This document shows positions 8,852-18,874 of a stretch of 64,000 nucleotides of DNA, in pieces; position 1 is the first letter of the stretch, and the number at the start of each line of letters is the position of its first letter. The translations under genes and the position numbers were made by a program. Origin of the DNA: Streptomyces sp. ISL-12 (lineage in GTDB: Bacteria; Actinomycetota; Actinomycetes; Streptomycetales; Streptomycetaceae); NCBI RefSeq assembly GCF_018614415.1, contig NZ_JAGGOO010000040.1, positions 1-64,000 of the forward strand, given 5' to 3'. Below the pieces are notes generated by a model. That model worked only from the letters and a program-made list of their open reading frames with translations, was not told the DNA's origin and did no database searches.

Positions 8852-11245
8852 TCATCCCTGGTCCAGCAGCGCCAGCTCCGCCCAGATCGTCTTGCCCTCG
8901 GCCGTGTGCCGGCTGCCCCAGCGCTGGGTGAGCTGGGCGACCAGCAGCAGACCGCGCCCGCCCTCGTCCCAGGTCTTGGCGCGGCGCAGGTGCGGGGCGG
9001 TGTGGCTGGTGTCGGACACCTCGCAGATCAGTGTGGTCGCGTCGTGGATCAGCCGCAGCCGGATCGGCGGGGCGCCGTAGCGGATGGCGTTGGTGACCAG
9101 TTCGCTCACCACCAGCTCGGTGGTGAAGGACGCCTCCGTCAGCGACCAGGTGGCCAGCTGGTCCAGGACCTGCTTGCGGACGGGCGCGACCAGCGCCGGG
9201 TCGGCGGGGATGTCCCAGGTCGCCACCCGGGACGGGGGCAGGCCCCGGGCGCGGGCCAGCAGCAGGGCCACGTCGTCGGCGGCGCCGCCCGGCGGCAGCA
9301 GGGTGCGCAGCACCCGGTCGCAGGTCTGGTCCAGGGCCGCGGACGAGGTGCCGGGCGGGGCTGCCGCCAGGGTCTCGCACAGCAGGGCGATACCGGTGTC
9401 GCCGTCCCGCTCCCGGCTCTCGATCAGCCCGTCGGTGTAGAACGCCAGTACCGAGCCCTCGCTGAGGTCCAGTTCGGCCGACTCGAACGGCAGCCCGCCC
9501 ACGCCCAGCGGCGGCCCCGAGGGCAGTTCGACGTGGTGGGGCGGTCCGTCCGGCGGGACCAGGACGGGCGGCGGATGACCGGCCCGGGCCAGGGTGCAGC
9601 GCCGGGAGACCGGATCGTACACCGCGTACAGACAGGTGGCGCCGACCTCGCCGGTGCCGTCGCCGCCGGACTCGTCGGAGAGCCGGACGACCAGGTCGTC
9701 GAGGTGGGTGAGGAGTTCGTCGGGGGCCAGGTCGATGTCGGCGAGGGTGCGCACGGCGGTACGCAGCCGGCCCATGGTGGCCGACGCCTGGATGCCGTGG
9801 CCCACCACGTCCCCCACGACCATCGCGACCCGCATCCCGGACAGCGGGATGACGTCGAACCAGTCGCCGCCCACTCCGGCGCGGGCCGCCGGGAGGTAGC
9901 GGGAGGCGGCCTGCACCGCCGCCGTGGGCGGCAGCTGGCGGGGGAGCAGGCTGCGCTGGAGGGTCAGTGTGGTCTCCCGCTCCCGGGAGTAGCGGCGGGC
10001 GTTGTCGATGCAGACGGCGGCCCGCGCGGTGACCTCCTCGGCCAGCAGCACGTCCTCGTGGGTGAACGGCACCGGGCTCCGGAAGCGGGCGAAGACCGCG
10101 ACCCCGAGGGTGGCGCCCCGGGCCTGGAGCGGGACGCACAGCATGGAGTGGACGCCGTCCTCCCGCACTCCCCGGAACGGGACCTCGTCCAGGCTGCGCC
10201 ACCCCTCGCCGTCCCCGGAGGGCACCGTGGTCACGATCGCGCGTCCGGTGACCAGGCACTCGGCCTGCGGGGAACCGGCCGGGTAGTCGTCGAGCCGGCC
10301 CGGTTCGGCCACCGCCTCGGGACAGCCCGGGGTGATCGACGTGTGGGCGGCCCGGCGCAGGGCCACCGGCGGCAGGGGCCGGTCCGGGTGCTCGCCGCCG
10401 TGCTCCCCCGGGTCGAGCAGGTCGACGCTGACGAAGTCGGCGAGGACCGGGACGCAGACCTGGGCCAGTTCCTGGGCGGTACTGGTGACGTCGAGCGTGG
10501 TGCCGATGCGCACACTGGCCTCGTTGACCAGCTGGAGCCGCTCCCGGGCCCGGTGCTGCTCGGTGAAGTCGTGGACGCTCGCGCAGACGCCGCGGATCCG
10601 GCCGTCGGGGCCGGTCAGCCGCGCGACGCGGGCCAGCCACGCCTGGGGGTGCGTCTCGCCGGGGACCGGCTGGAACGTCTCCACCTCGTGCGGCTTCCCG
10701 GTGACGAGCACCCGCCGGAGGTTCTCCTCGTACTTGGCGTACTCCGGGTGGCTGTCGATGTCGGTGAGCCGCAGACCGAGCAGGTGCTCGGGCGGCACCA
10801 TCGTCAGACGGGCCATGGCGTCGTTGACGCCGCACAGACGCAGCTGTTCGTCGAAGATCAGCATGGCGCAGGGCGACTGGGTCAGCGCCAGGTTGACCAG
10901 GGGGTCGTCCGCCGGGTCGGGGACGCTGTCCAGCGCCGCGACCGCCAGCCAGCCGGCCGGGCGGCCGTCGTCCGGGCCCCGGCGGCGGGCGAGCACCCGG
11001 GCGGACACCACGTGTCCGTCGCGGTGCCGCAGCTTCAGCACGCCGTGCCAGCGCGCGTCGCCGGGTTTCGGGAACTCGTCCTGGCTGCCGTCGGCCAGGA
11101 GGTCGGCGGCGGGCCGGCCCACGACCCCTTCCGGCGGGTGGCCGAGCAGTCTGCTCGCCCCCTCGTTCCAGTGCAGTACCACGCCGGTGTCGTCGATGAC
11201 GGCCCGGGCCGTGGCGGCATCGTCGTACGGGTTGACCGGGCTCAT
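8852..11245 (-). CDS. PAS-PAS-GAF-SpoIIE phosphatase-HATPase regulator
   Basis: A 797-residue signalling protein. In order: PAS (about 8-115, with LHWNEGASRLLGHPPEGVVG), second PAS (about 130-240, MLIFDEQLRLCGVNDAMARL), GAF (about 245-430), SpoIIE/PP2C phosphatase (about 435-650, with metal sites GGDWFDVI and VVGDVVGHG), and a C-terminal GHKL anti-sigma-like kinase domain (about 660-797, N-box SELVTNAIRYG, G-box GGRGLLLV). Such proteins act in partner-switching networks, dephosphorylating anti-sigma antagonists while the ATPase domain phosphorylates or binds partners. The ligand is unknown. Start ATG 11245 has GGAGTGG upstream; the longer frame starting at 11374 lacks a ribosome site. Confidence 0.92.
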   Translation of the reverse strand: MSPVNPYDDAATARAVIDDTGVVLHWNEGASRLLGHPPEGVVGRPAADLLADGSQDEFPKPGDARWHGVLKLRHRDGHVVSARVLARRRGPDDGRPAGWLAVAALDSVPDPADDPLVNLALTQSPCAMLIFDEQLRLCGVNDAMARLTMVPPEHLLGLRLTDIDSHPEYAKYEENLRRVLVTGKPHEVETFQPVPGETHPQAWLARVARLTGPDGRIRGVCASVHDFTEQHRARERLQLVNEASVRIGTTLDVTSTAQELAQVCVPVLADFVSVDLLDPGEHGGEHPDRPLPPVALRRAAHTSITPGCPEAVAEPGRLDDYPAGSPQAECLVTGRAIVTTVPSGDGEGWRSLDEVPFRGVREDGVHSMLCVPLQARGATLGVAVFARFRSPVPFTHEDVLLAEEVTARAAVCIDNARRYSRERETTLTLQRSLLPRQLPPTAAVQAASRYLPAARAGVGGDWFDVIPLSGMRVAMVVGDVVGHGIQASATMGRLRTAVRTLADIDLAPDELLTHLDDLVVRLSDESGGDGTGEVGATCLYAVYDPVSRRCTLARAGHPPPVLVPPDGPPHHVELPSGPPLGVGGLPFESAELDLSEGSVLAFYTDGLIESRERDGDTGIALLCETLAAAPPGTSSAALDQTCDRVLRTLLPPGGAADDVALLLARARGLPPSRVATWDIPADPALVAPVRKQVLDQLATWSLTEASFTTELVVSELVTNAIRYGAPPIRLRLIHDATTLICEVSDTSHTAPHLRRAKTWDEGGRGLLLVAQLTQRWGSRHTAEGKTIWAELALLDQG

Positions 11246-11422
11246 CGTCGCCACTCCATCGCGCACACTCACAGTGAACGGTGTGTCACTTGGGGCACAG
11301 CGTAGTGGGTCACAGGGGTCGCGCGGACCCGAACGCGGTCTGTACGGCACTTGGTGGGCGCACGGGGTCTTCAACAGGCGCGACGGGGGTGGCGCGTGCG
11401 GTAGAAGTGCGCCTCCGCCCCC

Positions 11423-11453
11423 TTGACGGACTGCCGTGACGCATCGACAGAAT
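11423..11453 (+). promoter_or_regulatory. Possible promoter of the GH2 gene
   Basis: TTGACG at 11423-11428 is a good -35 box, and the ACAGAAT stretch at 11447-11453 can serve as a -10 with an 18-19 nt spacer. It lies about 55 nt upstream of the GH2 start in an otherwise gene-free stretch (11246-11506). Confidence 0.35.
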
Positions 11454-11506
11454 CTGTTTGTTCGCGATCACTTGTGAGTACTTCTGGGCCCTGACGAGGG
11501 AGAGCC

Positions 11507-14500
11507 ATGACAGTCACGCGCAGATCGGTCCTGATCGCCTCCGCGGCCACCCCGGCGGTCGGGGTGCTGCCGGTCGCCCCGGGGGCGTGGGCGGCGGATG
11601 AGAAGGAAGGTTTCCCCGGCCGTCGTACCGTCGCCCTGCGGGACGGCTGGCGCTTCACCCTCGCCGACCCCGTGGGCGCCGACGAACCCGATGCGGACGC
11701 CGCGGACCCCGGGTACGACGACTCCGCCTGGCGCGAGGTCGCCGTCCCGCACGACTGGAGCATCGAACAGGCGCCCACCACCGAGCACGGCACCACCAGC
11801 GGCACCGGCTTCCTGCCGGGCGGCCTCGGCTGGTACCGCCTGTCCTTCACGCTGCCGGCCGCGCTCGCGGGCAAGCGGATCGCGGTGGAGTTCGACGGCG
11901 TCTACATGGACGCCTACGTCTGGTGCAACGGCACCGAGGCGGGCCGCCACCCCTACGGCTACACGGGTTTCGCCCTCGACATCACCGACCTGGTGCACAC
12001 CGACGGCCGGACCGAGAACGTGCTCGCGGTCCGGGTCCGCAACCGGCTGCCGAGCAGCCGCTGGTACTCCGGCAGCGGCATCTACCGTGAAGCCCGCCTG
12101 GTCGTCACCGAACCCGTGCACGTGGGGCGCTGGGGCACGTACGTCACGACCCCGGAGGTGACCGACGAGCGGGCCGTCGTCCGGGTGGCGACCACGGTGG
12201 TGAACGCCTCCGGCGCCTCGCGCGAGGTCGAGATCCGCTCGGCGGTCCGGGACCCCGACGGCCGCACCGTGGCCCGTGCCTCCTCCACGGTCACCGTCGG
12301 CGCCGACGACCGGAGCGAGACCCACGAACTGGCCGTCGCCCGGCCCCGCCGCTGGGACTTCGCCGCCCCCGACCGGTACACCCTGCGCACCGAACTGCGC
12401 GTCGGCGGCCGGACGGTGGACACCTACGACACCGTGTTCGGGATACGAACCTTCCGGATCGACCCCGAGGAGGGCTTCCACCTCAACGGCGTCCACGCCA
12501 AGCTCAAGGGCGTCGACCTCCACCACGACCTGGGCGCGCTCGGCGCCGCCGTCAGCGCCGACGCGGTCCGCAGGCAACTGGAGATCATGAAGTCGATGGG
12601 CGTCAACGCCCTGCGCACCTCGCACAACCCGCCCGACCCGGCGGTGATCCGGGTCTGCGAGGAACTCGGGATCGTCATGCTGGTCGAGGCGTTCGACTGC
12701 TGGCGCACCGGCAAGAACCGCTGGGACTACGGCCGGTTCTTCGACCAGTGGTGCGAGACGGACGCCGGCGAGATGGTCCTGGCGGCCCGCAACTCGCCCG
12801 CCGTCGTGATGTGGTCGATCGGCAACGAGGTCCCCGACTCCACCTCCACCGCCGGTCTCGCCATGGCCGACCGGATCATCGGCGCGATCAAGGCCGCCGA
12901 CGACACCCGCCCCCTGGTCATCGGCTCCGACAAGTACCGCAGTATGCCCGCCAAGGGCTCGGCGGCCGACCTCATGCTGGCCAAGCTCGACGGACTCGGT
13001 CTCAACTACAACACCGCCAAGTCGGTCGACGCCCTGCACGCCGCCTATCCCCACCTGTTCCTGTTCGAGTCGGAGTCGTCCTCGGAGACCTCCACGCGCG
13101 GCACGTACCAGGAGCCCCAGCACCTCAACACCGGGGAGAACCACACCCCCGGCAGGCGGGCGACCTCCTCCTACGACAACAACCTCGCCTCCTGGACCAT
13201 GAGCGGCGAGTACGGCCACAAGAAGGACCGGGACCGCAGGTGGTTCACCGGGCAGTTCCTGTGGTCGGGCATCGACTACATCGGGGAGCCGACGCCGTAC
13301 GACGTCTTCCCGGTGAAGGCGTCCTTCTTCGGCGCCGTGGACACCGCGGGCTTCCCCAAGGACATGTACCACCTCTTCCGCAGCCAGTGGACCGAGGAGC
13401 CGATGGTCCACCTGCTGCCGATGACCTGGAACCACGCGGCGGGCGACACGGTCGAGGTGTGGGCCTACTCCAACGTGGACACCGTCGAGCTGTTCCTCGA
13501 CGGGGCGTCGCTGGGCGTGCGGAAGTTCGACACCAAGAAGACCGTGGACGGGCGGAGCTACCTGGAGACCACCGAGGCCACCGGCGACGACAAGACCTTC
13601 ACCGACGGCCCCTGGCCGGGCAGTTACACCAGCCCCAACGGCAGCGCGGGCAAGCTCCACCTGACCTGGAAGGTGCCCTACGCGCCGGGCGAGCTGAAGG
13701 CCGTCGCCCGGCGGGACGGGAAGACGGTCGCCACCGATGTGCTGCGCACGGCCGGTGAGCCGTACGCGATCCGGCTGACGCCCGACCGGAAGTCCCTCGC
13801 GGCGGACGGCCGTTCCCTGGTCTTCGTCACCGCCGACGTCGTCGACCGGCACGGCACGGTGGTGCCCGGCGCCGAGCACCTGATCACCTTCGACGTGACC
13901 GGCGGCTGTCTCGCCGGGCTGGACAACGGCCGCCAGGAGAGCGCCGAGCCCTACCAGGCGAGCACCCGCACCGCCTTCCACGGCAAGGCCCTCGCCATCG
14001 TCCGCTCCGGCACCCGGGCCGGGACGCTGAAGGTGACCGCCCGAGCGGAGGGGCTGCGCACGGGCACGGCCAGCGTGCGCGCCGAGCGGGCGGCGGACCG
14101 CGCCACCACGCCCGCGCCCGGGTTCCGGGCGGCGTATCCGGCGCCCGTGGAGACCCCGCACGCGGACGCGAGCTACTCCGGCCGTCCCGACACCCTTCCG
14201 GCCGCCATGCTCGACGGCGACCCGGCGACCGGCTGGTCCAACGGCTTCGTCAAGGCGGCCACCGCCCTGCTGCCCGCCTTCGACGGCGCCCGCGCCGAGG
14301 ACTGGGTGAGCGTCGACTACGGACGCGCCCGCCGCTTCGACCGGATCGAGGTCTCCTTCACCACCGACGCCACGCACAGCCTGCCCGCCGCGATCGGGGC
14401 CGAGGTGTGGAACGGCCGGGCGTGGCGGGCCGTCGAGGGTGCCCGTACCGACTGGGCCACCGCCTCCGACCGGCCCACGGTCGTCACCTTCGACCCGGTC

Positions 14501-14596
14501 CGCGGCTCCCGGATCCGCCTCACTCTGACCAGCGGCCACCCCGGTGAGCCCCGGGGCGCGGTACGGATCAGCCGGCTGGCGGCGCCGGCCGCCTGA
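11507..14596 (+). CDS. Secreted glycoside hydrolase family 2 (beta-galactosidase-like)
   Basis: A 1029-residue exoglycosidase with a Tat-like signal (TRRSVLIASA, cleavage near AWA-AD, about residue 29). Domains: GH2 sugar-binding (about 40-210), Ig-like (about 215-310), TIM barrel (about 315-620), DUF4982 (about 625-745), a further Ig-like domain (about 750-850), and a C-terminal discoidin/CBM-like domain (about 890-1029). The acid/base is Glu441 (SIGNEVPD), and the nucleophile is probably Glu523 in LFESESSSE. The sugar could be galactoside, glucuronide or another beta-glycoside. The ATG follows GAGGGAGAG. It opens the polysaccharide-degrading block. Confidence 0.9.
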   Translation: MTVTRRSVLIASAATPAVGVLPVAPGAWAADEKEGFPGRRTVALRDGWRFTLADPVGADEPDADAADPGYDDSAWREVAVPHDWSIEQAPTTEHGTTSGTGFLPGGLGWYRLSFTLPAALAGKRIAVEFDGVYMDAYVWCNGTEAGRHPYGYTGFALDITDLVHTDGRTENVLAVRVRNRLPSSRWYSGSGIYREARLVVTEPVHVGRWGTYVTTPEVTDERAVVRVATTVVNASGASREVEIRSAVRDPDGRTVARASSTVTVGADDRSETHELAVARPRRWDFAAPDRYTLRTELRVGGRTVDTYDTVFGIRTFRIDPEEGFHLNGVHAKLKGVDLHHDLGALGAAVSADAVRRQLEIMKSMGVNALRTSHNPPDPAVIRVCEELGIVMLVEAFDCWRTGKNRWDYGRFFDQWCETDAGEMVLAARNSPAVVMWSIGNEVPDSTSTAGLAMADRIIGAIKAADDTRPLVIGSDKYRSMPAKGSAADLMLAKLDGLGLNYNTAKSVDALHAAYPHLFLFESESSSETSTRGTYQEPQHLNTGENHTPGRRATSSYDNNLASWTMSGEYGHKKDRDRRWFTGQFLWSGIDYIGEPTPYDVFPVKASFFGAVDTAGFPKDMYHLFRSQWTEEPMVHLLPMTWNHAAGDTVEVWAYSNVDTVELFLDGASLGVRKFDTKKTVDGRSYLETTEATGDDKTFTDGPWPGSYTSPNGSAGKLHLTWKVPYAPGELKAVARRDGKTVATDVLRTAGEPYAIRLTPDRKSLAADGRSLVFVTADVVDRHGTVVPGAEHLITFDVTGGCLAGLDNGRQESAEPYQASTRTAFHGKALAIVRSGTRAGTLKVTARAEGLRTGTASVRAERAADRATTPAPGFRAAYPAPVETPHADASYSGRPDTLPAAMLDGDPATGWSNGFVKAATALLPAFDGARAEDWVSVDYGRARRFDRIEVSFTTDATHSLPAAIGAEVWNGRAWRAVEGARTDWATASDRPTVVTFDPVRGSRIRLTLTSGHPGEPRGAVRISRLAAPAA

Positions 14597-14860
14597 CCGG
14601 TGCCGGGGAGGGCGCACGCCCAGGAGCGGCTCGCGCCCTGCCCGGCCCACGCGGACCGTCGATCTCGCCGGGGGGTTGTACGGCGTTCTGCGGATTGCCG
14701 CGGTGCCGGTGGTGAGCCTTGACTGACGGTGTGCCCGGTGGGGGCCGGGGGAGGCGCGCGGGGTGCACGAGGGGGTATGGCCGCCCTCTCGTACGGCTCC
14801 CGGCCCGGGCCCACGGCCGTCACCGGCCCGGGACACCGACTTCCGAGGGGGAACCGACTC

Positions 14861-16105
14861 ATGCGCAGCAGATGGGGAACGGCCGTCGCGGCCCTGACCG
14901 TCGCCGCCGCCGCGTCCGTCGCGGTACTGCCGGCACCCGCGACGGCGCACACCGCGCCGTCGCACGGCAGGCACGGCCACCACCCGAAGACCCACAACGT
15001 CAGACTCACCCAGGGCGCGGACGCCGAGTCCGAAGCCCCGTCCCTGAGTGCCGACGGACGGTACGCCGTCTTCGTGTCGGAGGCGTCCAGCCTGGTCCGC
15101 GGGGACACCAACGGCGTCGCCGACGTCTTCCTGCGGGACCTGAGGACCGGCCGCACCCAGCGCGTCAGCACGGACGCCGAGGGCAGGCAGTCCGCGCACG
15201 GCGCCACCTACGGGGCCATCAGCGCCGGTGGCCGGCACGTCGTCTTCATCTCGGCCGCGCCCGACCTGATCCCGGGAGAGACGCACGACAAGCGGTCGGT
15301 CTACTGGCGTGACCTGCGCACCGGGAAGCTCAGGTACGCCGGCAACGAGATCACGGGCAACACGGCGCACGCGAGGGACGCCTCCGTCAGCGCGGACGGC
15401 CGGTACGTCGCCTACGAGTCGAGCGACGCGGTGCCCAAACCGGGCCGGGGCGTCGCCGTCCGCGACATGCGCACCGGAGAGCTGACGATCCATCCGTACC
15501 TCGGAGTCCTGTCGTACGGGCCCTCCCTCAGCGACGACGGACGGGTGCTGGTGTACACGAACGGCCAGTACTACCGCCCGTTCAACGACGTCAAGGTGGC
15601 CGACGCCCGCACCGGGGAGTACCGGTCGGCGTACCTCACACCCGAGGGCGTCCGCGGCAACGGGGACGTGCACGACGGCCGGATCAGCGGCGACGGCCGC
15701 TACGTCTCCTTCAGTTCGGCGGCCACCGACCTCGGCCCCGAGGACGCCAACGGCGCCGGGTACAACGTCTTCGTCCGCGACCTCCGCACCGGTTCGCTGC
15801 GGATCGTCGAGGCACCCGACCCGTCCCTGTGGACCCTGGACGGGAGGCTCAGCCGCGACGGCCGGTACCTGCTCTTCCGGGCCGCGACCAACTGGTCGGA
15901 CGGCTCCTGGTACCTGCGGGACCTGCGCACCGGCCGCACCACGCCCGCCGTCACCGACGCCTCGGGCCGGCCGGCCGAGGCGCTCGTCGGCGACCAGCCG
16001 CTGGACTCCCGCGCGGGCACGGTCGCCTTCTCCTCGGAGGCCGGGCACATGGCCCGGGGCCCGCGGAGCGCGGGCGCGGACGCGTACGTACGCCGCATCC
16101 GCTGA
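14861..16105 (+). CDS. Secreted TolB-like (PD40) beta-propeller protein
   Basis: A 414-residue exported protein. The signal peptide ends near ATAHTA (about residue 28) and is followed by about seven propeller blades. Repeating cores are [45 protein letters not shown] and SRDGRYLLF, each followed by a DLRTG turn. WD40-like PD40 repeats usually mediate protein or glycan contacts rather than catalysis; no enzymatic motif is seen. The ATG is preceded by GAGGGGGA; upstream Mets in the same frame lack a ribosome site. Its position between two glycosidase genes suggests an extracellular role. Confidence 0.85.
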   Translation: MRSRWGTAVAALTVAAAASVAVLPAPATAHTAPSHGRHGHHPKTHNVRLTQGADAESEAPSLSADGRYAVFVSEASSLVRGDTNGVADVFLRDLRTGRTQRVSTDAEGRQSAHGATYGAISAGGRHVVFISAAPDLIPGETHDKRSVYWRDLRTGKLRYAGNEITGNTAHARDASVSADGRYVAYESSDAVPKPGRGVAVRDMRTGELTIHPYLGVLSYGPSLSDDGRVLVYTNGQYYRPFNDVKVADARTGEYRSAYLTPEGVRGNGDVHDGRISGDGRYVSFSSAATDLGPEDANGAGYNVFVRDLRTGSLRIVEAPDPSLWTLDGRLSRDGRYLLFRAATNWSDGSWYLRDLRTGRTTPAVTDASGRPAEALVGDQPLDSRAGTVAFSSEAGHMARGPRSAGADAYVRRIR

Positions 16106-16155
16106 GGGACCCGCTGAGCCGGTCCCGTCGAGACCACTGCGGCCGGGGATGTGAC

Positions 16156-16189
16156 GGTCCGGACGGAACGCGTTCCGTCCGGACCGTTG
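16156..16189. terminator. 34-bp perfect palindrome after the beta-propeller gene
   Basis: Arms 16156-16170 and 16175-16189 are perfect inverted 15-mers around CGCG. The palindrome lies 50 nt after the beta-propeller stop. No T-tract follows. A strong intrinsic terminator is most likely, separating this gene from the CebR-controlled cellulase gene. Confidence 0.65.
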
Positions 16190-16232
16190 ACGCGGTGTCA
16201 TGGCTCCAACAAACATGGTCGGCGTCCGTCTC

Positions 16233-16246
16233 TGGGAGCGCTCCCA
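16233..16246 (+). promoter_or_regulatory. CebR operator upstream of the GH9 cellulase
   Basis: The sequence TGGGAGCGCTCCCA is a perfect 14-bp palindrome identical to the established CebR box of Streptomyces, through which the LacI-family repressor CebR shuts off cellulose-utilisation genes until cello-oligosaccharides bind it. It ends 50 nt before the GTG start of the GH9 gene, a suitable place for repression. Confidence 0.9.
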
Positions 16247-16296
16247 CGCCGTCGTGCGGGGAGTGTCGCCCGCACCTCCCCCCGAGGAGCCCAGAC

Positions 16297-18534
16297 GTGA
16301 GAAGACGCAGCACCGTCCTCGTGCCCCTGGCCGCCCTGCTGGCGGCGGCCCTCACCGCGCTGCCCGCCGGCCCGGCGGGTGCCGAGGAGACCGAGCAGGT
16401 CAGGAACGGCACGTTCGACGACGGTACCGAGCCCTGGTGGACGACCGGCAACCTCACCGCCGCCGTGGACGACGGGCGGCTCTGCGCCGACGTCCCCGGC
16501 GGCACCGCCAACCGCTGGGACGCGATCATCGGCCAGAACGACATCCCGCTCGTGGCGGGGGAGACGTATCGTTTCTCCTTCCGTGCGAGCGGCACGCCCG
16601 GCGGGCACACGGTCCGGGCCCTGGTCGGCCTCGCGGTCGAGCCGTACGACGCCTACCACGAGGTCAGCCCGCAACCGAGCGTCTCCGGCGACAGCTACTC
16701 CTACACCTTCACCGCGCCCGCCGGCACCGCCCAGGGCCAGGTCGCCTTCCAGGTCGGCGGGAGCGCCGAGCCGTGGCGGTTCTGCGTGGACGACGTGTCC
16801 CTGCTCGGCGGGGTGCCCCCGGAGCCGTACGAACCCGACACCGGGCCGCGGGTCCGGGTCAACCAGGTCGCCTACCTGCCGGACGGGCCGAAGAACGCCA
16901 CCCTCGTCACCGACGCGACCGGCGCGCTGCCCTGGCGGCTCAAGGACGCCGACGGTGCGGTGGTCGCCCGCGGCCGGACCGTGCCGCGCGGCACCGACGC
17001 CTCCTCCGGGCAGAACGTCCACTCCATCGACTTCGGCCGCTACGGCAAGCGCGGCACCGGCCTCACCCTGGTCGCCGACGGCGAGGCCAGCCGCCCCTTC
17101 GACATCGGCACGGCCGCCTACGAGCGGCTGCGCACCGACGCCGCGAAGTTCTACTACACCCAGCGCAGCGGCCTCGCGATACGCGACGACCTGCGCCCCG
17201 GCTACGCCCGCCCCGCCGGGCACATGGGCGTCGCGCCCAACCAGGGCGACACCGACGTGCCCTGTCAGCCGGGTGTCTGCGACTACCGGCTCGACGTCTC
17301 CGGCGGCTGGTACGACGCCGGCGACCACGGCAAGTACGTCGTCAACGGCGGCATCTCGGTGTGGGAACTGCTGAGCACCTACGAGCGGACGCTGCACACG
17401 CGGGGAGCCGAACGCTTCCGTGACGGCACCCTCGCCATTCCCGAGAGCGGCAACAAGGTGCCCGACCTCCTCGACGAGGTCCGCTGGGAGCTGGACTTCC
17501 TGCTGAAGATGCAGGTCCCCGAGGGGCAGCCGCTGGCGGGCATGGCCCACCACAAGGTCCACGACGAGCAGTGGACGGGCCTGCCCCTGCTGCCCAGCGA
17601 CGACCCGCAGCAGCGCGAACTCCACCCGCCGACCACCGCGGCCACCCTCAACCTCGCCGCCACCGCCGCCCAGGCGGCCCGCCTGTACCAGCCGTACGAC
17701 CGTGAGTTCGCCGCGCGGGCGCTGAAGGCCGCGCGCACGGCGTGGGCGGCGGCGCTCGCCCACCCCGAGGTGTACGCCGACGAGAACGACGGCGTAGGCG
17801 GCGGCGCCTACCCCGACCGGGACGTGCGGGACGAGTTCTACTGGGCGGCGGCCGAGCTGTACCTCACCACCGGCGAGAAGGACTTCCGGGACCACGTGCT
17901 CGCCTCGCCGGTCCACACCGCCGACATCTTCGGCCCGCTCGGCTTCGACTGGGCCCGTACCGCCGCCGCGGCCCGCCTGGACCTGGCGACCGTGCCGAGC
18001 CGGCTCCCCGGCCGGGACGCCGTCCGCCGCTCCGTCGTCCAGGGCGCCGACCGCTACCTGGCCACTCTGGACGCCCACCCCTACGGGATGCCGTACGCCC
18101 CCGAGAACAACGTCTACGACTGGGGCTCCAGCCACCAGGTCCTCAACAACGCGGTCGTGCTCGCCACGGCCCACGACCTGACCGGCGCCGCGAAGTACCG
18201 GGACGGCGCCCTGGAGAGCATGGACTACATCCTGGGCCGCAACGCGCTGAACATCTCCTACGTCACCGGCTACGGAGAGGCCAGCGCACACCACCAGCAC
18301 AGCCGCTGGTACGCCCGCCAGCTCGACCCCGCGCTCCCCGACCCGCCGGCCGGCACCCTCTCCGGCGGTCCGAACTCCAGCATCCAGGACCCCCTGGCCC
18401 AGGCGAAACTCCAGGGCTGCGTCGGCCAGTTCTGCTACATCGACGACATCCAGTCCTGGTCGACCAACGAGACCACCATCAACTGGAACGCCGCGCTGGC
18501 CCGCATGGCGGCCTTCGTGGCCGACCAGGGCTGA
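16297..18534 (+). CDS. Secreted GH9 cellulase (CBM4/9 - Ig-like - GH9)
   Basis: A 745-residue endo- or processive glucanase. A signal peptide (to about residue 29, GPAGA-EE) precedes an N-terminal CBM4/9-like module (about 32-175, [14 protein letters not shown]), the CelD_N Ig-like domain (about 185-265, [19 protein letters not shown]) and the GH9 (alpha/alpha)6 barrel (about 275-745). Catalytic groups are Asp340 and Asp343 in YDAGDHGKY, and Glu725 in TNETTINW. The C-terminal GH9 signature is present. Start GTG 16297 has GAGGAG upstream. The CebR box implies induction by cellobiose/cellotriose. Confidence 0.93.
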   Translation: MRRRSTVLVPLAALLAAALTALPAGPAGAEETEQVRNGTFDDGTEPWWTTGNLTAAVDDGRLCADVPGGTANRWDAIIGQNDIPLVAGETYRFSFRASGTPGGHTVRALVGLAVEPYDAYHEVSPQPSVSGDSYSYTFTAPAGTAQGQVAFQVGGSAEPWRFCVDDVSLLGGVPPEPYEPDTGPRVRVNQVAYLPDGPKNATLVTDATGALPWRLKDADGAVVARGRTVPRGTDASSGQNVHSIDFGRYGKRGTGLTLVADGEASRPFDIGTAAYERLRTDAAKFYYTQRSGLAIRDDLRPGYARPAGHMGVAPNQGDTDVPCQPGVCDYRLDVSGGWYDAGDHGKYVVNGGISVWELLSTYERTLHTRGAERFRDGTLAIPESGNKVPDLLDEVRWELDFLLKMQVPEGQPLAGMAHHKVHDEQWTGLPLLPSDDPQQRELHPPTTAATLNLAATAAQAARLYQPYDREFAARALKAARTAWAAALAHPEVYADENDGVGGGAYPDRDVRDEFYWAAAELYLTTGEKDFRDHVLASPVHTADIFGPLGFDWARTAAAARLDLATVPSRLPGRDAVRRSVVQGADRYLATLDAHPYGMPYAPENNVYDWGSSHQVLNNAVVLATAHDLTGAAKYRDGALESMDYILGRNALNISYVTGYGEASAHHQHSRWYARQLDPALPDPPAGTLSGGPNSSIQDPLAQAKLQGCVGQFCYIDDIQSWSTNETTINWNAALARMAAFVADQG

Positions 18535-18582
18535 ACCCGCCTCCCGCCCCGGCGGTACCGCACGGGACCCGTTCTGACCTGG

Positions 18583-18613
18583 CAATATTGTCGAGTCAGT
18601 ACCCGAGCGGTAC
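18583..18613 (+). promoter_or_regulatory. Candidate operator of the RHH/Fic-like module
   Basis: Two small palindromes precede the antitoxin gene: CAATATTG (18583-18590) and GTACC-CGAGC-GGTAC (18599-18613), the latter ending 9 nt before the ATG. Ribbon-helix-helix antitoxins usually autoregulate through such short paired sites. Confidence 0.45.
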
Positions 18614-18622
18614 CGTGGGGGC

Positions 18623-18871
18623 ATGCCAGCCTTGAACGTGGAGTTCAGTGACCGCGAACTCGAGGACCTGCGTCAGATCGCCAAGGAGCGCGGTACGTCG
18701 ATGAAGGCCCTGGTCCGAGAAGCCGCCGCCGCCGACATCGCGCGGCACCGGGCGCTCCAGGAAGGCGCGGAGGCGTTCCGCCGGTTCTTCCAGGGGCACG
18801 CCGAGGAGTTCGCCGCCGCCTTCCCCGACGACGAGCCGCCGCCCGCCCGGGGCGAGGGACGGGCCGCCTGA
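18623..18871 (+). CDS. Ribbon-helix-helix antitoxin-like protein
   Basis: An 82-residue protein. Residues 3-8 (ALNVEF) form the DNA-binding beta strand, followed by helix A (DRELEDLRQIAKERG) and helix B (SMKALVREAAAADIARH), the usual RHH layout. The C-terminal half (EGAEAFRRFFQGHAEEFAAAFPDD) would wrap the partner toxin. It is spaced 3 nt from the Fic-like gene, a typical toxin-antitoxin arrangement. The ATG follows GTGGGGGC. Antitoxin and autorepressor roles are inferred from structure and context. Confidence 0.8.
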   Translation: MPALNVEFSDRELEDLRQIAKERGTSMKALVREAAAADIARHRALQEGAEAFRRFFQGHAEEFAAAFPDDEPPPARGEGRAA

Positions 18872-18874
18872 CGC

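Noticed and set aside
8906..11305. 799-residue plus-strand open frame
   Set aside because: Exactly antisense to the PAS-SpoIIE gene, which has complete phosphatase and ATPase motifs.
11468..16216. 1582-residue open frame on the minus strand
   Set aside because: It is antisense to the GH2 and beta-propeller genes, has low-complexity Gly/Val/Arg composition and matches no domain; it is a GC-rich shadow frame.
16189..16216. TTGACG at 16189 as a -35 box for the cellulase gene
   Set aside because: It overlaps the terminator arm, and no convincing -10 lies 16-19 nt downstream; the real promoter is probably closer to the CebR box.
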